From Rheinheimera nanhaiensis E407-8 (GTDB lineage Bacteria > Pseudomonadota > Gammaproteobacteria > Enterobacterales > Alteromonadaceae), in NCBI RefSeq assembly GCF_000296695.1, contig NZ_BAFK01000019.1, forward strand, positions 1 to 64,000: a stretch of DNA of 64,000 bases. The letters are read 5' to 3'. The position numbers were made by a program, and so were the translations under genes. This document shows, piece by piece, positions 24,318-36,200 of the stretch. Position 1 is the first letter of the stretch. Every line of letters begins with the position of its first letter. Below the pieces are notes generated by a model. It was given only the letters and a program-made list of their open reading frames with translations. It did no database searches and was not told where the DNA came from.

Positions 24318-25270
24318 TACTTTCTCGTTAATTTGCTAAGTGCCTGCTCAAGCGCCTCATCCAGCGGTGCCTCTATCCGCAGGGTGGTTTCGCTCATCGG
24401 ATGCATAAAGCTTAAGGTTTTGGCATGTAAAAATAACCGGTTCAGGCCAAGCTGCTGCATTTGTGCGGTAAACACATTATCACCGTACTTATCATCACAA
24501 GCGATCGGGTGACCTTTACAGGCTGTATGCACGCGAATTTGATGGGTGCGCCCCGTTACCGGAAACGCCTCTACCAGAGTGCCTTGCTGGTAACGCTGTA
24601 AAATGCGAAAGCGCGTTTCCGACGGTTTGCCGTCCTGCTCATCTACCCGTACTACCCGCTCGCCTGACTGTAAGGTATTTTTCTTCAGCGGCTCGGTCAC
24701 TTTACGCACCTTGTTGTCCCAGTCACCCGCTACCAGCGCCCAGTATTTTTTCTCTACCGTTTTGTTGCGCAGCTGCTCATGTAAATGGGTTAACACCGAG
24801 CGTTTTTTGGCAATTAACAAACAGCCTGAAGTATCGCGGTCTAACCGGTGCACCAGCTCTAAATGCTTGGCCAGCGGCCTCAGTGCCCGCAGGGCTTCGA
24901 TAACACCAAACTGTAAACCGCTGCCACCATGCACCGCCATGCCAGATGGTTTATTCAGTACAATCAAGTCGTTATCTTCAAATAAAATATGCTGCTCTAG
25001 ATTTTTCACCAGCGACAGCTTAACCGACACCGGTTCAGCCTGGGTTGCTACCGTAATGGGTGGTATACGCACCACATCGCCCTGCTGCAGTTTGTACTCG
25101 GGTTTGATGCGTTTTTTGTTCACTCGCACCTCACCTTTGCGCAAAACCCGATAAATGACACTTTTTGGCACGCCTTTAAGCCGTGCTAACAAAAAATTGT
25201 CTATGCGCTGACCAATAAAATCAGGTTCTATTTCAACTATTTGTACAGGTAACTTGATTTCATCCGTCAT
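24317..25270 (-). CDS. rluC: 23S rRNA pseudouridine synthase RluC
   Basis: Modifies 23S rRNA at positions 955, 2504 and 2580 in E. coli. It has 317 residues: an S4 RNA-binding domain near residues 20-80, then the RluA catalytic domain with HRLDRDTSG, in which Asp144 is the catalytic aspartate (the same number as in E. coli). Divergent to rne, which is also the E. coli arrangement and favours RluC over RluD or RluA. Confidence 0.95.
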   Translation of the reverse strand: MTDEIKLPVQIVEIEPDFIGQRIDNFLLARLKGVPKSVIYRVLRKGEVRVNKKRIKPEYKLQQGDVVRIPPITVATQAEPVSVKLSLVKNLEQHILFEDNDLIVLNKPSGMAVHGGSGLQFGVIEALRALRPLAKHLELVHRLDRDTSGCLLIAKKRSVLTHLHEQLRNKTVEKKYWALVAGDWDNKVRKVTEPLKKNTLQSGERVVRVDEQDGKPSETRFRILQRYQQGTLVEAFPVTGRTHQIRVHTACKGHPIACDDKYGDNVFTAQMQQLGLNRLFLHAKTLSFMHPMSETTLRIEAPLDEALEQALSKLTRK

Positions 25271-25772
25271 GGGTTTGCAATACTCTGCTAATATTAGATT
25301 TCAGTTGCTATTGGCTGCATGTTAGTGGGATAATCCCCCCGCTAATTCTGCCAAAACTGGCAATTAGGGCGCTCAAAGTAACGTAAGAGAATTTGTGCGG
25401 CAGCGTTTGGGGGACTGATCATACCGAAATCGTGGTGAAAACCAACGTTTTTTATACCCCCGGCGTAAACCAAACGCCATTTGCCTGAGATAATGTTGCG
25501 TAATCTGTTATCAACAGCGGCAAAACATGAATTCCGGTTAACCAGAGCATATAAAGATATTGCTATAACGCAGCGCCGTAAGGCGGTGTGTTTCAGATCC
25601 AAAAACGAAAACAGTATAAACTGTAGCGCCACCACAAAAGCCCTTACAGTGACAATTTGGTTTCTTCAGACATTCCAGTCGTGAGACTGCACCCATATAG
25701 TGTTTGATAACGTCTGAACACGCAGATGCCCAGTGGGCTGCGTTGTGGCTGCAAAATTGCGAGTCACTAACG
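25271..25772 (+). promoter_or_regulatory. rne promoter and long 5' leader region
   Basis: The 500-base gap between rluC and rne contains no convincing gene. In enterobacteria the rne message has a long structured 5' untranslated region through which RNase E limits its own synthesis. The size and place here fit such a leader, and short hairpins are visible (for example GCGCCGTAAGGCG near 25571). I did not identify the promoter or the conserved hp2 element by sequence. Confidence 0.45.
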
Positions 25773-28700
25773 ATGAAGAGAATGTTAATTAACGCCACGC
25801 AGGAAGAGGAAATCCGCGTTGCGCTGGTCGATGGCCAGAAGCTGTATGACCTGGACATAGAAAGCCCGGGCCACGAACAAAAAAAAGCCAATATTTACAA
25901 AGGTAAAATCACCCGGGTTGAACCCAGCTTAGAAGCCGCCTTTGTTGACTACGGCGCCGAGCGCCACGGCTTTTTACCCTTAAAAGAAATTTCCCGCGAG
26001 TACTTCCCTTCTGGTTATAGTTTTGATGGCCGCCCCAACATTAAAGAAGTGGTAAAAGAAGGCCAGGAAGTCATTATTCAGATTGATAAAGAAGAGCGTG
26101 GCCAAAAAGGCGCAGCGTTAACCACCTTTATCAGCCTGGCCGGTTCTTACCTGGTGCTGATGCCAAATAACCCGCGCGCCGGTGGTATTTCACGCCGCAT
26201 TGAAGGCGATGAGCGCCAGGAGCTGAAAGATTCATTAGGCCAGCTGCAAATGCCAGATGGCATGGGCTTAATTGTCCGCACTGCCGGTGTCGGTAAATCC
26301 TTTGAAGAGCTGGATTACGATTTAAAAGCGCTGTTAAAGCACTGGTCTGCCATTACTGAAGAAGCGCAAAAGCGGCCATCACCGTTTTTAATCCATCAGG
26401 AAAGTAACGTAGTATTTCGCGCTATCCGCGATTACCTGCGCCGCGATGTCGGCGAAATTCTGATCGATAACCCGCGCATCTTTGAAGAAGCCAAAGTGTA
26501 TATTCAGCAGTTTAGGCCCGACTTTGCCCACCGCGTTAAGCTGTATCAGGGTGAAGTGCCACTGTTTATGCATTTTCAGATTGAAACCCAGATTGAATCA
26601 GCCTTTCGCCGTGAAGTGCGCCTGCCCTCCGGCGGCTCTATCGTTATCGACAGTACTGAAGCCTTAACTGCTATTGATATCAACTCGTCTAAAGCCACCA
26701 AAGGCGGCGATATCGAAGAGACGGCGTTTAACACTAACTTAGAAGCGGCCGATGAAATTGCCCGCCAGTTACGTTTACGTGACCTGGGTGGCCTGATTGT
26801 TATCGACTTTATCGATATGACGCCGGTACGCCATCAGCGTGAAGTGGAAAACCGCTTAAAAGATGCGGTAAAACATGACCGCGCCCGCGTACAGATTGGC
26901 CGCATTTCGCGTTTTGGCTTGCTGGAAATGTCACGTCAGCGCCTGCGCCCGTCACTGGGCGAATCGGCAACGCATGTGTGCCCACGCTGCCATGGCCGCG
27001 GCACTATTCGCAGCACCGAGTCTTCCGCACTGTCTATTCTGCGGTTGATTGAAGAAGAGTCGATTAAAGACAACACCAGTCAAATTCATGCCCAGGTGCC
27101 GGTATCAGTTGCTACCTACCTGATGAACGAAAAGCGTGATGCGGTGCGCCGCATTGAGAAACGCCATGGTATCCGTGTGTTTGTTATTCCCAACGAGCAC
27201 ATGGAAACGCCAAACCATGAAGTGATCCGTATTCGCATTGATGAAGAAATCGATGATGTCAGCTACAACCTGGTAAAAGCACCGGAAGCAACCAGCAACC
27301 TGTACCAGCCAGCCTCTGATGCAGTGCGGGAAAAACCGGCCATTTCAGCAATTAATATTGCTGATAGCGCTACAGCGCGCCCTGTAGCAAAAGCCGAAGT
27401 TGCCGAAAAGGCAACTCCTGGTTTATTTGCGGCTATCAGCAACTGGTTTGGCAAACTGTTTGCACCAGCTCAAGCTGCCGCTGATGACACCAAAGCGAAG
27501 CCAACACAGCGCAGCAACAGCCGCAATAACGGCCGCGATGGTGCGCGTGACGGCAATCGCAACGGCGCACGTGACAATGACCGCGATAACCGTCGCCGTA
27601 ATAAACCACGTCGTCGCAATGACTCAGACGATAAGCCGGTTAACACCGTGGCAAAAGAGGATGCCCAACTAAAAGCCGAGCGTCCGGCCAGAGCAGCGCA
27701 AGAGCAGCGCCCTGTGCGCAAAGAGCATGAAGCCAGAAAACCGCAGGACAAGCCAGTGGTTGCAGCGCCGGAAAAAGACGATGACGATACACCACAACGT
27801 GTAGCAGAGCGTCGTCAGCGCCGTAATATGCGTAAATCAGTGCGGATGGAAAAAACCGCTGCGGCAGAGAATCAGCCTGCTGAGCAAACTCAAGAGCAAA
27901 CAGCGGTAGTACAAGAAGTGATGACCGCAATGGTAACACCGGCTGTTGTGGCTGATGCCAACACCGAAGCTGATGTTACAGAGCCTGTGGTAGTAACAGC
28001 AACTGCTAACGACAGCAGCTCCACTGAGGACGCTGTTGATGCGACAAGCGAGAGCACTGAGCCTCGTAGCCGTAACCGCCGCTCGCCACGTCACTTGCGT
28101 GCCGCAGGTCAAAAGCGCAAAAAAGATCAGGAACAAACTGAAGTAGCCAGTGCCGATGTTGATGCCGAGCCTGCCGTTCAAGCCGACAGCGATGTTGTGC
28201 CTGAAGTTGCAGCTGAAACTGCACCAGCTGAAATACTGAGCGTTGAGGCCTCAGCTGACAGCAGTGTTACAGCAACTGAACAGAGTGAGTCAGTGGCACA
28301 ACACACTGCCACTGCAGATGACACTGCCAGGCAGCCAGAGACAGCAGAGCAAACAGAGACAGCTACAGCGGATGACGCCGATAAGCCGAAAAGCCGCAGC
28401 CGGCGTAAACCGGCGAAAAAAGCGGATGCTGTAGCAGTGGCAGAAGCGCAGCAGGAAGAAAACCTGCAGCAAGCAGCGCGAGAGATACAAGCCTCACCTG
28501 CTCCAGCTACTGAAGTAGTCACTGCAGAGCCAGCAGCACAACCCGTTGCAGCCGCCCCGGCAATTAGTGCAGAAGCGACTACAGAAGCGGCTGCTCCGAC
28601 GGCAGCGGTAAAAGCTGAACCACAAGTTGCAGCAAGCCATGCTCCGGCCAAAAGCCGTTATGCACAAATGGTAGTAGCCACTATGACTAAGCCAGAACTG

Positions 28701-28853
28701 AGCGAGAGCACAGAAGCTGCAGTGGCAGAACAGCCGGCAGTAATGCCGGCTGAAGCGCGGCCCAGCGTAGCAAGCTCGCAGCGCCCTGCAGGTTCTGCCT
28801 TTGCCCGCCAGGCCGTCAGTGCGCCAATGACCAAACCTAAGTCAGATGAATAA
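25773..28853 (+). CDS. rne: Ribonuclease E
   Basis: Essential endoribonuclease and degradosome scaffold, 1026 residues from the ATG at 25773 ([13 protein letters not shown], as in E. coli); an upstream frame start at 25704 is unlikely. The S1 domain is at about 35-120 and the DNase I-like catalytic part contains [15 protein letters not shown] near 300. The Zn-link cysteines 403 and 406 are in CPRCHGRG. From about residue 510 the protein becomes low-complexity: Arg/Asn-rich RNA-binding stretch ([15 protein letters not shown]), then a long Ala/Glu/Thr-rich region. Two similar MTKP endings (VVATMTKPE and VSAPMTKPK) close it, a position where PNPase-binding microdomains occur. Confidence 0.97.
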   Translation: MKRMLINATQEEEIRVALVDGQKLYDLDIESPGHEQKKANIYKGKITRVEPSLEAAFVDYGAERHGFLPLKEISREYFPSGYSFDGRPNIKEVVKEGQEVIIQIDKEERGQKGAALTTFISLAGSYLVLMPNNPRAGGISRRIEGDERQELKDSLGQLQMPDGMGLIVRTAGVGKSFEELDYDLKALLKHWSAITEEAQKRPSPFLIHQESNVVFRAIRDYLRRDVGEILIDNPRIFEEAKVYIQQFRPDFAHRVKLYQGEVPLFMHFQIETQIESAFRREVRLPSGGSIVIDSTEALTAIDINSSKATKGGDIEETAFNTNLEAADEIARQLRLRDLGGLIVIDFIDMTPVRHQREVENRLKDAVKHDRARVQIGRISRFGLLEMSRQRLRPSLGESATHVCPRCHGRGTIRSTESSALSILRLIEEESIKDNTSQIHAQVPVSVATYLMNEKRDAVRRIEKRHGIRVFVIPNEHMETPNHEVIRIRIDEEIDDVSYNLVKAPEATSNLYQPASDAVREKPAISAINIADSATARPVAKAEVAEKATPGLFAAISNWFGKLFAPAQAAADDTKAKPTQRSNSRNNGRDGARDGNRNGARDNDRDNRRRNKPRRRNDSDDKPVNTVAKEDAQLKAERPARAAQEQRPVRKEHEARKPQDKPVVAAPEKDDDDTPQRVAERRQRRNMRKSVRMEKTAAAENQPAEQTQEQTAVVQEVMTAMVTPAVVADANTEADVTEPVVVTATANDSSSTEDAVDATSESTEPRSRNRRSPRHLRAAGQKRKKDQEQTEVASADVDAEPAVQADSDVVPEVAAETAPAEILSVEASADSSVTATEQSESVAQHTATADDTARQPETAEQTETATADDADKPKSRSRRKPAKKADAVAVAEAQQEENLQQAAREIQASPAPATEVVTAEPAAQPVAAAPAISAEATTEAAAPTAAVKAEPQVAASHAPAKSRYAQMVVATMTKPELSESTEAAVAEQPAVMPAEARPSVASSQRPAGSAFARQAVSAPMTKPKSDE

Positions 28854-28885
28854 TCAGCTTGAATTAGCACTGGTTAAATAACGTA

Positions 28886-28911
28886 GGGGCGCATTATTGC
28901 GCCCCTTTTTA
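28886..28911 (+). terminator. Terminator after rne
   Basis: GGGGCGCA / TGCGCCCC stem with a four-base loop, followed by TTTTTATT on the + strand. Confidence 0.85.
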
Positions 28912-28962
28912 TTGCACTCTTTTAATGAAGTTTTTTACACCGCTCTTAGTCGAATAAATAAT

Positions 28963-29057
28963 GCAGAAACAATAAGACCGCAATAAAGCGCCCTCTTTAT
29001 TACAGAATCGCCTCTGCGATATAACGCAGAAACTATAAGGGCGCAATTATGCGCGCC
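28963..29057. repeat. Imperfect direct repeats between rne and the porin gene
   Basis: GCAGAAACAATAAGACCGCA at 28963 recurs as GCAGAAACTATAAGGGCGCA at 29026, each followed by a GCGCC box. The second copy overlaps a GGGCGCA / TGCGCGCC hairpin (29039-29057) that may terminate the minus-strand porin gene. Confidence 0.45.
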
Positions 29058-29079
29058 TACAAGTAATCCCGTTTACAGC

Positions 29080-30237
29080 TTAGAAATCGTACTTGGCACT
29101 AAACTGGATGCGGTTCATATCACCGTCCAGGCCAGATTCTATCTCCCGGTTTGCAAATTTATACTCAATACCGAACATCAGCTTCTTTGCAGCCTGATAA
29201 ATCAGGTTAGTTGTCCAGCTATTGGTGGTTTTAGTCGCCCCAGCACCGGTGAGAGCGACATCGTTATCCACACTCAGCAGTGAATACACCAGACTACTAC
29301 GCCACTGACTATTCCAGTTATGTTTGTAGGCGATGGCAAAAGCTGTCGAGTCAATCGCTTCAAGCTCATTGTTAGCATCAAGCACTGCACCATTTGCGGT
29401 ATTTAAGCCAATATAGCGGCCAACACCTGAGCCGGTAGTTGCAGTGATACGGATGTCGTTGTTATTACTTAACAGGATTTTAGCCGTTGCACTTACACCA
29501 AACGCAGATGTTGTGCTGTCGATAGCGCCACTCTCATAGGCAAGCTGGCGCACTAATGCCGACACTGACCAGGTCCCCCAATCCGCTTTCTGACCATACT
29601 TAAACACCAGATCCGGCGTGGCATTATCGTCTGTTGTAATACGCGGTCCACCACCGAAAGGCGTTACGGTCGTTTCCGGGTTTTCGATGGCCACCTGAAA
29701 ATTGCCGCTGGTGTAGCGAATTTGCGCCTGGCGACCGAACACCATTGCATCGGTATTACCGATAAAATCTAAAGTATCAGGAAAGCCATTTAAATCCATG
29801 AAGGTGGTCCAGGTCTGACCAAACAACCAACCATCATAAGTAATAAACGCCTGGCGCAAGCGTGGTGAATAACTATTGGTAATACGCTCATCACCACCGG
29901 CGGTAACCATAAAATCCAGCTCGATATGCCCGCCTAATGTTTTGCCATTCTCCAGCTTAGTATTGGTTTTAAAGAAGAAGCGTGATTGACGGGCATGAAA
30001 ATCAAAGGTACCGCCCTCATCCGCACCGCCAACAGGCGTTAAACTTGGAATATAAAAGTCTCTGCCGATACCAGTGGCGATCTGTCCATCTGAGCTATCG
30101 GTATACATTGCATCAAGTTTGACATAACCGCCAAAGGTGACATCAGTGTCACCTATGTTGAAACCATTTGCCTGCACCGCGCCACTTGCCAAAGCTATAC
30201 AGGCCGCGAGGTAAGATACTGTTGTTATTTTTTTCAT
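29080..30237 (-). CDS. DcaP-like outer-membrane porin
   Basis: 385 residues from the ATG at 30237, preceded by GGAG; the frame is open 16 codons further but those give no signal sequence. The signal peptide (MKKITTVSYLAACIALASG, then AVQA) is followed by a beta-barrel with alternating strands and a terminal phenylalanine (FSAKYDF), needed for barrel assembly. FGGYVKLDAMYTDSSDG and RQSRFFFKTNT are typical of the DcaP family of trimeric porins, some of which take up dicarboxylates. It lies divergent to acs, so a role in acetate or organic-acid uptake is plausible but not shown. Confidence 0.82.
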   Translation of the reverse strand: MKKITTVSYLAACIALASGAVQANGFNIGDTDVTFGGYVKLDAMYTDSSDGQIATGIGRDFYIPSLTPVGGADEGGTFDFHARQSRFFFKTNTKLENGKTLGGHIELDFMVTAGGDERITNSYSPRLRQAFITYDGWLFGQTWTTFMDLNGFPDTLDFIGNTDAMVFGRQAQIRYTSGNFQVAIENPETTVTPFGGGPRITTDDNATPDLVFKYGQKADWGTWSVSALVRQLAYESGAIDSTTSAFGVSATAKILLSNNNDIRITATTGSGVGRYIGLNTANGAVLDANNELEAIDSTAFAIAYKHNWNSQWRSSLVYSLLSVDNDVALTGAGATKTTNSWTTNLIYQAAKKLMFGIEYKFANREIESGLDGDMNRIQFSAKYDF

Positions 30238-30398
30238 TTGCCGTCTCTCCATCTTCGTTCTTGTAATGGTAATTTTGCCACTCAACTTTGGTGCACCGGC
30301 GTCAATCCCGCAATTAGCCTTTAGTCGCAGTTAAACTGCCTCTACAGGGTTAACTCAGCGGGGTTAACCTGGTGTTAGCCACCCGGCGAAAAGTTGGC

Positions 30399-30412
30399 TA
30401 GACTAAGGTCTA
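30399..30412. promoter_or_regulatory. Candidate CrbR-type site between the porin gene and acs
   Basis: TAGACTAAGGTCTA is an inverted repeat with arms TAGAC / GTCTA. Its core GACTAAGGTC is shared with the symporter promoter (GACTAAAGTC at 36919-36928). It lies 70 bases upstream of the acs ATG. Assignment to CrbR is inference from the neighbouring two-component genes. Confidence 0.45.
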
Positions 30413-30481
30413 ATTTCAAATAAGACGCGGCTTCGATAGAAAGATCACAGCATTATTTAAGAAGCTCTCACAGGGGAAGTT

Positions 30482-32446
30482 ATGTCAAATCCAACAGTAT
30501 TTCCGGTACCAGCCAGTGCAGCTAAACGCTCGCTGCTGACCAACGATAATTATCTAAGCATGTACCAACAATCTGTTGATGCACCCGAAGCATTCTGGGC
30601 CGAGCACGGTAAACGCCTGCATTGGTTCAAGCCCTTTTCGCAGGTAAAGAACACCAGCTTTGCTGCCGGTAAAGTAAAAATTAACTGGTTTAGTGATGGC
30701 GTATTAAACGCCAGTTACAACTGTCTGGACCGGCATTTACCCGAGCGGGCCAATCAGGTTGCTTATTATTGGGAAGGCGACTCACCAGAGGTACAAAAGT
30801 CAGTGACCTACAGCGAGCTGCATCAGCAGGTGTGCAAGCTGGCCAATGGTATGAAAGCGCTGGGTGTTAAAAAAGGTGACCGGGTTACTATTTATCTACC
30901 GATGATCCCTGAAGCGGCTGTGGCACTTTTGGCCTGTGCCCGTATTGGTGCTGTGCACTCGGTCGTTTTCGCCGGTTTTTCGCCAGACGCTCTGGGCAGT
31001 CGTATTGTCGATTGTGACTCTAAGCTGGTGATTACCGCAGATCAGGCGCTGCGCGGCAGCCGGGTGACTAATCTTAAAGATAATACCGACATGGCACTGG
31101 CACATTTGGGCGCTGACTCACCGGTGCAAAATGTCATCGTCGTCAAACACGTGGGCAAAAATGTCGATATGCAGGCCGGTAAAGATGGCCGCGATGTTTG
31201 GTATCACGAGCTGTTAAGCAAGCAAAGCAGTGACTGCCCGGCAGAGCCAATGAACGCCGAAGATCCGCTGTTTATCCTCTATACCTCCGGCTCTACCGGT
31301 AAACCTAAGGGCGTGCTGCATACTACCGGCGGCTATATGGTGTATGCCTCTATGACTCACCAGTATGTGTTTGACTATCACGACGGCGATGTGTATTGGT
31401 GCGCAGCTGATATCGGCTGGGTTACCGGCCACAGCTACATTGTGTATGGCCCACTGGCTAACGGCGCCACCAGCGTGATGTTTGAAGGTGTGCCTAATTA
31501 CCCCAGCGTAAAACGCATGGCACAAATTGTTGATAAATATCAAGTAAATATTCTTTACACTGCACCAACCGCGATTCGCGCCTTGATGGCGCACGGTGAC
31601 GCGCCGGTAGAAGGCTGTTCACTGTCATCGCTGCAGACACTGGGCAGCGTCGGTGAACCCATTAACCCAGAGGCCTGGAATTGGTACCACGACAAATTTG
31701 GTAAAGGTCACTGCCCTATCGTTGATACCTGGTGGCAAACGGAAACCGGCGGCATTTTAATTACGCCATTACCGGGTTGTACGGCGTTGAAACCGGGCTC
31801 GGCCACCCGGCCTTTCTTTGGCGTAAAACCGGCAATTGTCGATAACGATGGCAAAGAGTTAAGCGGCGAATGTGAAGGCAACCTGGTGATCAAAGACAGC
31901 TGGCCCGGTCAGATGCGTACTGTATACGGCGACCATGAACGCTTTGAGCAAACCTACTTTAGCACCTACCCTGGTTTGTACTTCACCGGTGATGGCGCTA
32001 AACGTGATGCGGATGGCTATTACTGGTTAACCGGCCGCGTCGACGATGTATTAAACATCTCTGGCCATCGCTTGGGCACAGCAGAAATTGAAAGTTGTCT
32101 GGTAGCGCATGACGCCGTGGCAGAAGCTGCTGTGGTGGGTTACCCGCACGATATTAAAGGCCAGGGGATCTATGTCTATGTCACACCACGGGTGGGCATA
32201 GAACCGAGCAGTGAGCTGACTAAAGCACTGCGCGACTGGGTACGCGAAGAGATATCCCCTATTGCGACACCGGATCTGATCCAATGGGCACCTACCGGCC
32301 TGCCAAAAACCCGCTCTGGCAAAATTATGCGGCGCATTTTACGCAAAATTGCTGCCAACGAGCATGACCAGCTGGGTGATATCTCCACCCTGGCCGATCC
32401 GTCTGTAGTGGAGACTCTGGTTAACAACAGGTTGAACCGTAAATAA
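30482..32446 (+). CDS. acs: Acetyl-CoA synthetase
   Basis: AMP-forming enzyme activating acetate. It has 654 residues, the usual Acs length. The adenylate motif [12 protein letters not shown] is near residue 265, the WWQTETGG motif near 415, and the acetylation-regulated Lys614 lies in [19 protein letters not shown] precedes the ATG. Immediately downstream come CrbR and CrbS, the two-component system known in Vibrio and Pseudomonas to switch on acs (acetate switch). Propionate could be a minor substrate, linking to the prp operon. Confidence 0.97.
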   Translation: MSNPTVFPVPASAAKRSLLTNDNYLSMYQQSVDAPEAFWAEHGKRLHWFKPFSQVKNTSFAAGKVKINWFSDGVLNASYNCLDRHLPERANQVAYYWEGDSPEVQKSVTYSELHQQVCKLANGMKALGVKKGDRVTIYLPMIPEAAVALLACARIGAVHSVVFAGFSPDALGSRIVDCDSKLVITADQALRGSRVTNLKDNTDMALAHLGADSPVQNVIVVKHVGKNVDMQAGKDGRDVWYHELLSKQSSDCPAEPMNAEDPLFILYTSGSTGKPKGVLHTTGGYMVYASMTHQYVFDYHDGDVYWCAADIGWVTGHSYIVYGPLANGATSVMFEGVPNYPSVKRMAQIVDKYQVNILYTAPTAIRALMAHGDAPVEGCSLSSLQTLGSVGEPINPEAWNWYHDKFGKGHCPIVDTWWQTETGGILITPLPGCTALKPGSATRPFFGVKPAIVDNDGKELSGECEGNLVIKDSWPGQMRTVYGDHERFEQTYFSTYPGLYFTGDGAKRDADGYYWLTGRVDDVLNISGHRLGTAEIESCLVAHDAVAEAAVVGYPHDIKGQGIYVYVTPRVGIEPSSELTKALRDWVREEISPIATPDLIQWAPTGLPKTRSGKIMRRILRKIAANEHDQLGDISTLADPSVVETLVNNRLNRK

Positions 32447-32496
32447 GCAACAACTGCAGTGCATGCTTGACAGTATGCTGTGCTAACCTCAGTATA

Positions 32497-32520
32497 AAAG
32501 GCCGCTTAAGCGGCCTTTTA
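32497..32520 (+). terminator. Terminator after acs
   Basis: AAAGGCCGC / GCGGCCTTT perfect stem around TTAA, followed by TTTTA. It separates acs from crbR. Confidence 0.85.
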
Positions 32521-32575
32521 CTTACAAAGACCCTAATAATGACAATAAGAATAACAATCCGGCCTGGAGGATAAG

Positions 32576-33253
32576 ATGGCAAAACTGATCGTCGCTGATG
32601 ACCATCCGCTGTTTCGCAATGCCTTGATCAATGCCATCAGCAGCACTTTTGCCACTAAAGCCACCATTGAAACGGATAGCTTCGACAGCACTTGTGCAGC
32701 GCTGGAACAACACCCCGACACAGATTTATTACTTCTGGACTTACATATGCCGGGTAACTGCGGCTTTCTCGGCTTAATTCAGCTGCGTAAAAGCTTCCCC
32801 ACCTTGCCTATAGTGGTAATTTCTGCCAGTGAAGAGCTGGACGTGATCCGCCGCGTCATGGCGTTTGGCGCTTCGGCTTATGTGCCTAAATCTGCGAATC
32901 CCGCTGATATCAGCGCGGCGTTAAATGCGGTGCTGGCAGGTGAACTGTGGGTGCCGGCCAACCTGAAAAAACAGGTACTGGAACAGCACAGCACTGAAGC
33001 AGAGGACGATTTGGATCTGGCTGCCAAAGTGGCCCAGCTGACCGCACAGCAGTATAAGGTGCTGTACTATCTGACCGAGGGCTGGTTAAACAAACAGATC
33101 GCCTACGATTTACACATCTCAGAAGCCACGGTGAAGGCCCATATCACCGCTATTTTCCGCAAACTTGGCGTGACTAACCGCACACAGGTGGTGATCCAGG
33201 CGCAGCGTCTGACGCTGGAGCCCCCGGTAAACAAGGCGATGGCGCAGCAATAA
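32576..33253 (+). CDS. crbR: LuxR-type response regulator CrbR
   Basis: 225 residues: receiver domain at 1-120 with Asp8/Asp9 and the phosphorylation site Asp55 (LLLLDLHMPG), then a LuxR-type helix-turn-helix at about 150-210 (LTAQQYKVLYYLTEGWLNKQ, then SEATVKAHI). TGGAGG is five bases before the ATG. Position next to acs and the transporter-type kinase CrbS marks it as CrbR/ErdR, the activator of acetate use in Vibrio cholerae and pseudomonads. It is convergent with crbS, with only 36 bases between the stops, an arrangement that keeps both as separate units. Confidence 0.88.
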   Translation: MAKLIVADDHPLFRNALINAISSTFATKATIETDSFDSTCAALEQHPDTDLLLLDLHMPGNCGFLGLIQLRKSFPTLPIVVISASEELDVIRRVMAFGASAYVPKSANPADISAALNAVLAGELWVPANLKKQVLEQHSTEAEDDLDLAAKVAQLTAQQYKVLYYLTEGWLNKQIAYDLHISEATVKAHITAIFRKLGVTNRTQVVIQAQRLTLEPPVNKAMAQQ

Positions 33254-33289
33254 CCGCTACGCCCTGGCTGACCGCACTGGGTAGCCTGA

Positions 33290-36200
33290 TTATTCCGCCC
33301 CGCTGCTGCGTTTTAACATTTTCAGATGATTTAAACTGGCCCGCAGCGCTGCCGGTTTAATCGGTTTGGCTAAAAACAGTAAACCGTGCTGCTTGGCTTT
33401 CATCGCCAGCCCAGCCTCGGGCGAGGCCGACACTAAAATGCCGTTTACGTTGCCCCACGCCAGTTTAATTTTTTCGTATAACTGCAGCCCGTTTAGTTGC
33501 TGCCCCAGTTGATAGTCAATCAGCAGGGCGTCTGGCGCCGGCTGCTTGCGCGCATACTCAAGCAAGCTGTCTTCATCATAAAAACACATCACATCGGTAA
33601 TTTGCCACTGCGCCAAAAGCACCTTCAACGCCTCCAGGTTGGCTGCATCATCGTCAACACAAACCACAGACAACCCCAACACCGGCCGCTGCACAGTACC
33701 ACTGGGTAACGGCAGGCTTTCGCGCACCGCTGCACTTGCCAGCGGCAGGCGAATACTGAACATACTGCCTTTACCCGGCCAGGACGCTACATTTAGCGGA
33801 TGCCCCAGCAATCTTGCCATGCGGTTAACCACGCCAAGCCCCAACCCTACGCCCTGCTGGCCTTTAGCTGTGGCATCAATACGGTAAAAGTCTTCAAAAA
33901 TACGCTGTAAATCTACCTCGGCGATACCCGGGCCAGTATCCCAGACCTGGATTACCAAATCAGCACCGCGTTTGCGACAGCCCAATAAAATGCTGCCTTG
34001 CTTAGTGTATTTAATGGCGTTAGACAGCATATTTTGCAAAATACGTCTTAAGTAAGTCGGGTCACTCTGCACCTGATAATCAGCCGCGCGCACACTCAGT
34101 GACAAGCCTTTTTGTCGCGCCAGCAAACTAAACTCGTCAGCCAGTTGCGATAGCAGCTCATTAAGTGGTACCGGCTGCACATCAGGCGTTAGCTTACCAT
34201 CGTCCAGCTTGGCAATTTCCAATAAGGTAGAAATAAGCTCTTCGGAAGCTTTAAGTGAATTATCCAGTTGGCCGATAATATGTTGCTGTTGCTGGCGCTC
34301 GGTACTGCCAGCCAGCGCTGCCGTAAACAAGCGTGCCGCATTGAGCGGCTGCAGAATATCGTGACTGGCCAGCGCCAGAAAGCGCGTTTTCGAGGCATTG
34401 GCCACCTCTGCCTCAGCTTTGGCTTGCAGTAATTGTTGCTCGGTTTCGCGCCGGCGCCGCACTTCGGCCAGCAATTCGTGGTTAATCTCTGAAATCGTAT
34501 GGGTGCGCTCGGCTACCCTGTCTTCTAAATGCTGTTTCGCCTCGGCCAGCGCCTGCACGGCTTTGACATGCTCGGAGATGTCGGTAAAACTGGTAACAAA
34601 ACCGCCGCCGGGTATAGGATTGCCACGCATTTCAATAACTTTGCCATCGGGCCTGACGCGCTGAAATACATGCGGCGTGCCTTTTTGCATATGAGCAATG
34701 CGTTTTTCTACATGCTCATCTGCACTGCCCGGGCCGCACAGGCCGCGCTCGGCATTAAACCGTACTATGTCGGCAATGGGCCGGCCTACCCGCACCATCG
34801 CTTCCGGGTAGTCAAACATCTCCAGATAAGCGCGGTTCCAGGCTACCAGTTTCAGCTCGCGGTCTACCACGCTAACACCCTGACTTAAGTGCTCTAAGGT
34901 AGAAAACAGTATTTTGCGCGAGAACTGGATAGCCTGGGTGGTATCGTCAAACAGGGTGACCACATCTTCAAATGCCAGTTGCCGCCCTTCCAGCACAGCG
35001 TTAACCATCGCCGATGCTGAAGATGCGCCGATAACCCCCGCCAGCTCGCGCTCTACGTGCTCTACCAGGCCGATACTGGGGTAATCGTCCAGTTGCAAAG
35101 GTTGCTGCTGGCGCCGGCCGTATTCCTGCAGACATTCAGCGGCACGGTTAGCGCCGACAAAACGCTCCAGCAGAATTTTAAGATCGGTATTGCGGATGCG
35201 GATGCGCCGTGCCGGCGTATCCTGATGGTTTACCGGCAGGTTGGGCTTAACAAAAGCGACGGCTTGTAAGCGGTCTTGCAAGGTGCCACGGGTCAGCATA
35301 GAGCCGAAAACATAAAACAGCAGGTTAAAGCCCAGTGAAAACAGCACACCATGGCTTAAACTGTCCAGCTGAAGACCAAACAGGGCGGTGGGCACCAGTG
35401 CCTGCCAGCCAAATAAGCCCGTTTGCATAATATTACTGTCTATCGCGCCGGTGCTAACCAGTTGCGGTAACATTAGGGTATAAAACCACAAGACAAAACC
35501 AACGGCTAAACCCAAGTAAACACCATAGGCGTTACCACGACGCCAGTACAAACCACCAATAACTGCCGGTGCCAACTGGATCACCAAGGCAAAGGCTAAC
35601 AGCCCTGTCTCTGCCAGCTCGTAGTTACGGGCAAACATCCGGTAATATAAATATGACAGCGCCATGACGACGATAATCATGCTGCGGCGCACTAAAATGA
35701 TCAGCAAGCTGTAGTCATGCCCCAGGCCCTGACGCTTACTGCGCCTAAGCAGGCCTGGCATGATCACATCGTTACTGATCATGGTAGAGAGCGCCAAGGT
35801 GGCGATAATGATCATCGAGGTTGCCGCAGAAAAGCCGCCGATAAACACCAACACACTTAGGGTATCCCAACCCGATTGCGCCGGAATTAACAACACAAAG
35901 CTGTCAGCGGCATTCAGCGCCTGCGGAAACAGCTGCATACCGCCAATAGCGATAGGCACCACCACCAGGGTTACCAAAATCAGATAGAGCGAAAACCAGC
36001 GCCTGGCATGGCGTAAATGGTGGTGCGACACATTTTCGACAAAGGCGACATGAAACTGACGCGGCAATAAAAATACCGCCACGGTAGCCAGTACGGTTTT
36101 GGTAATAAACTCAACGACACCAAATTCACTGGCGTAGTGCAGCGCCATGGCATGGTCGCTAAAGCGGCTAAGTACACTGCTGCTGTCACCCAGCACAAAC

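Noticed and set aside
25342-25635. Minus-strand ORF of 97 codons in the rne leader
   Set aside because: No family trait or ribosome-binding site was seen, and it lies in the expected untranslated leader of rne.
28178-28651. Minus-strand ORF of 157 codons rich in Ala and Ser, opposite rne
   Set aside because: It is the mirror of the repetitive Ala/Glu/Thr coding region of RNase E, where stops are rare on the other strand.
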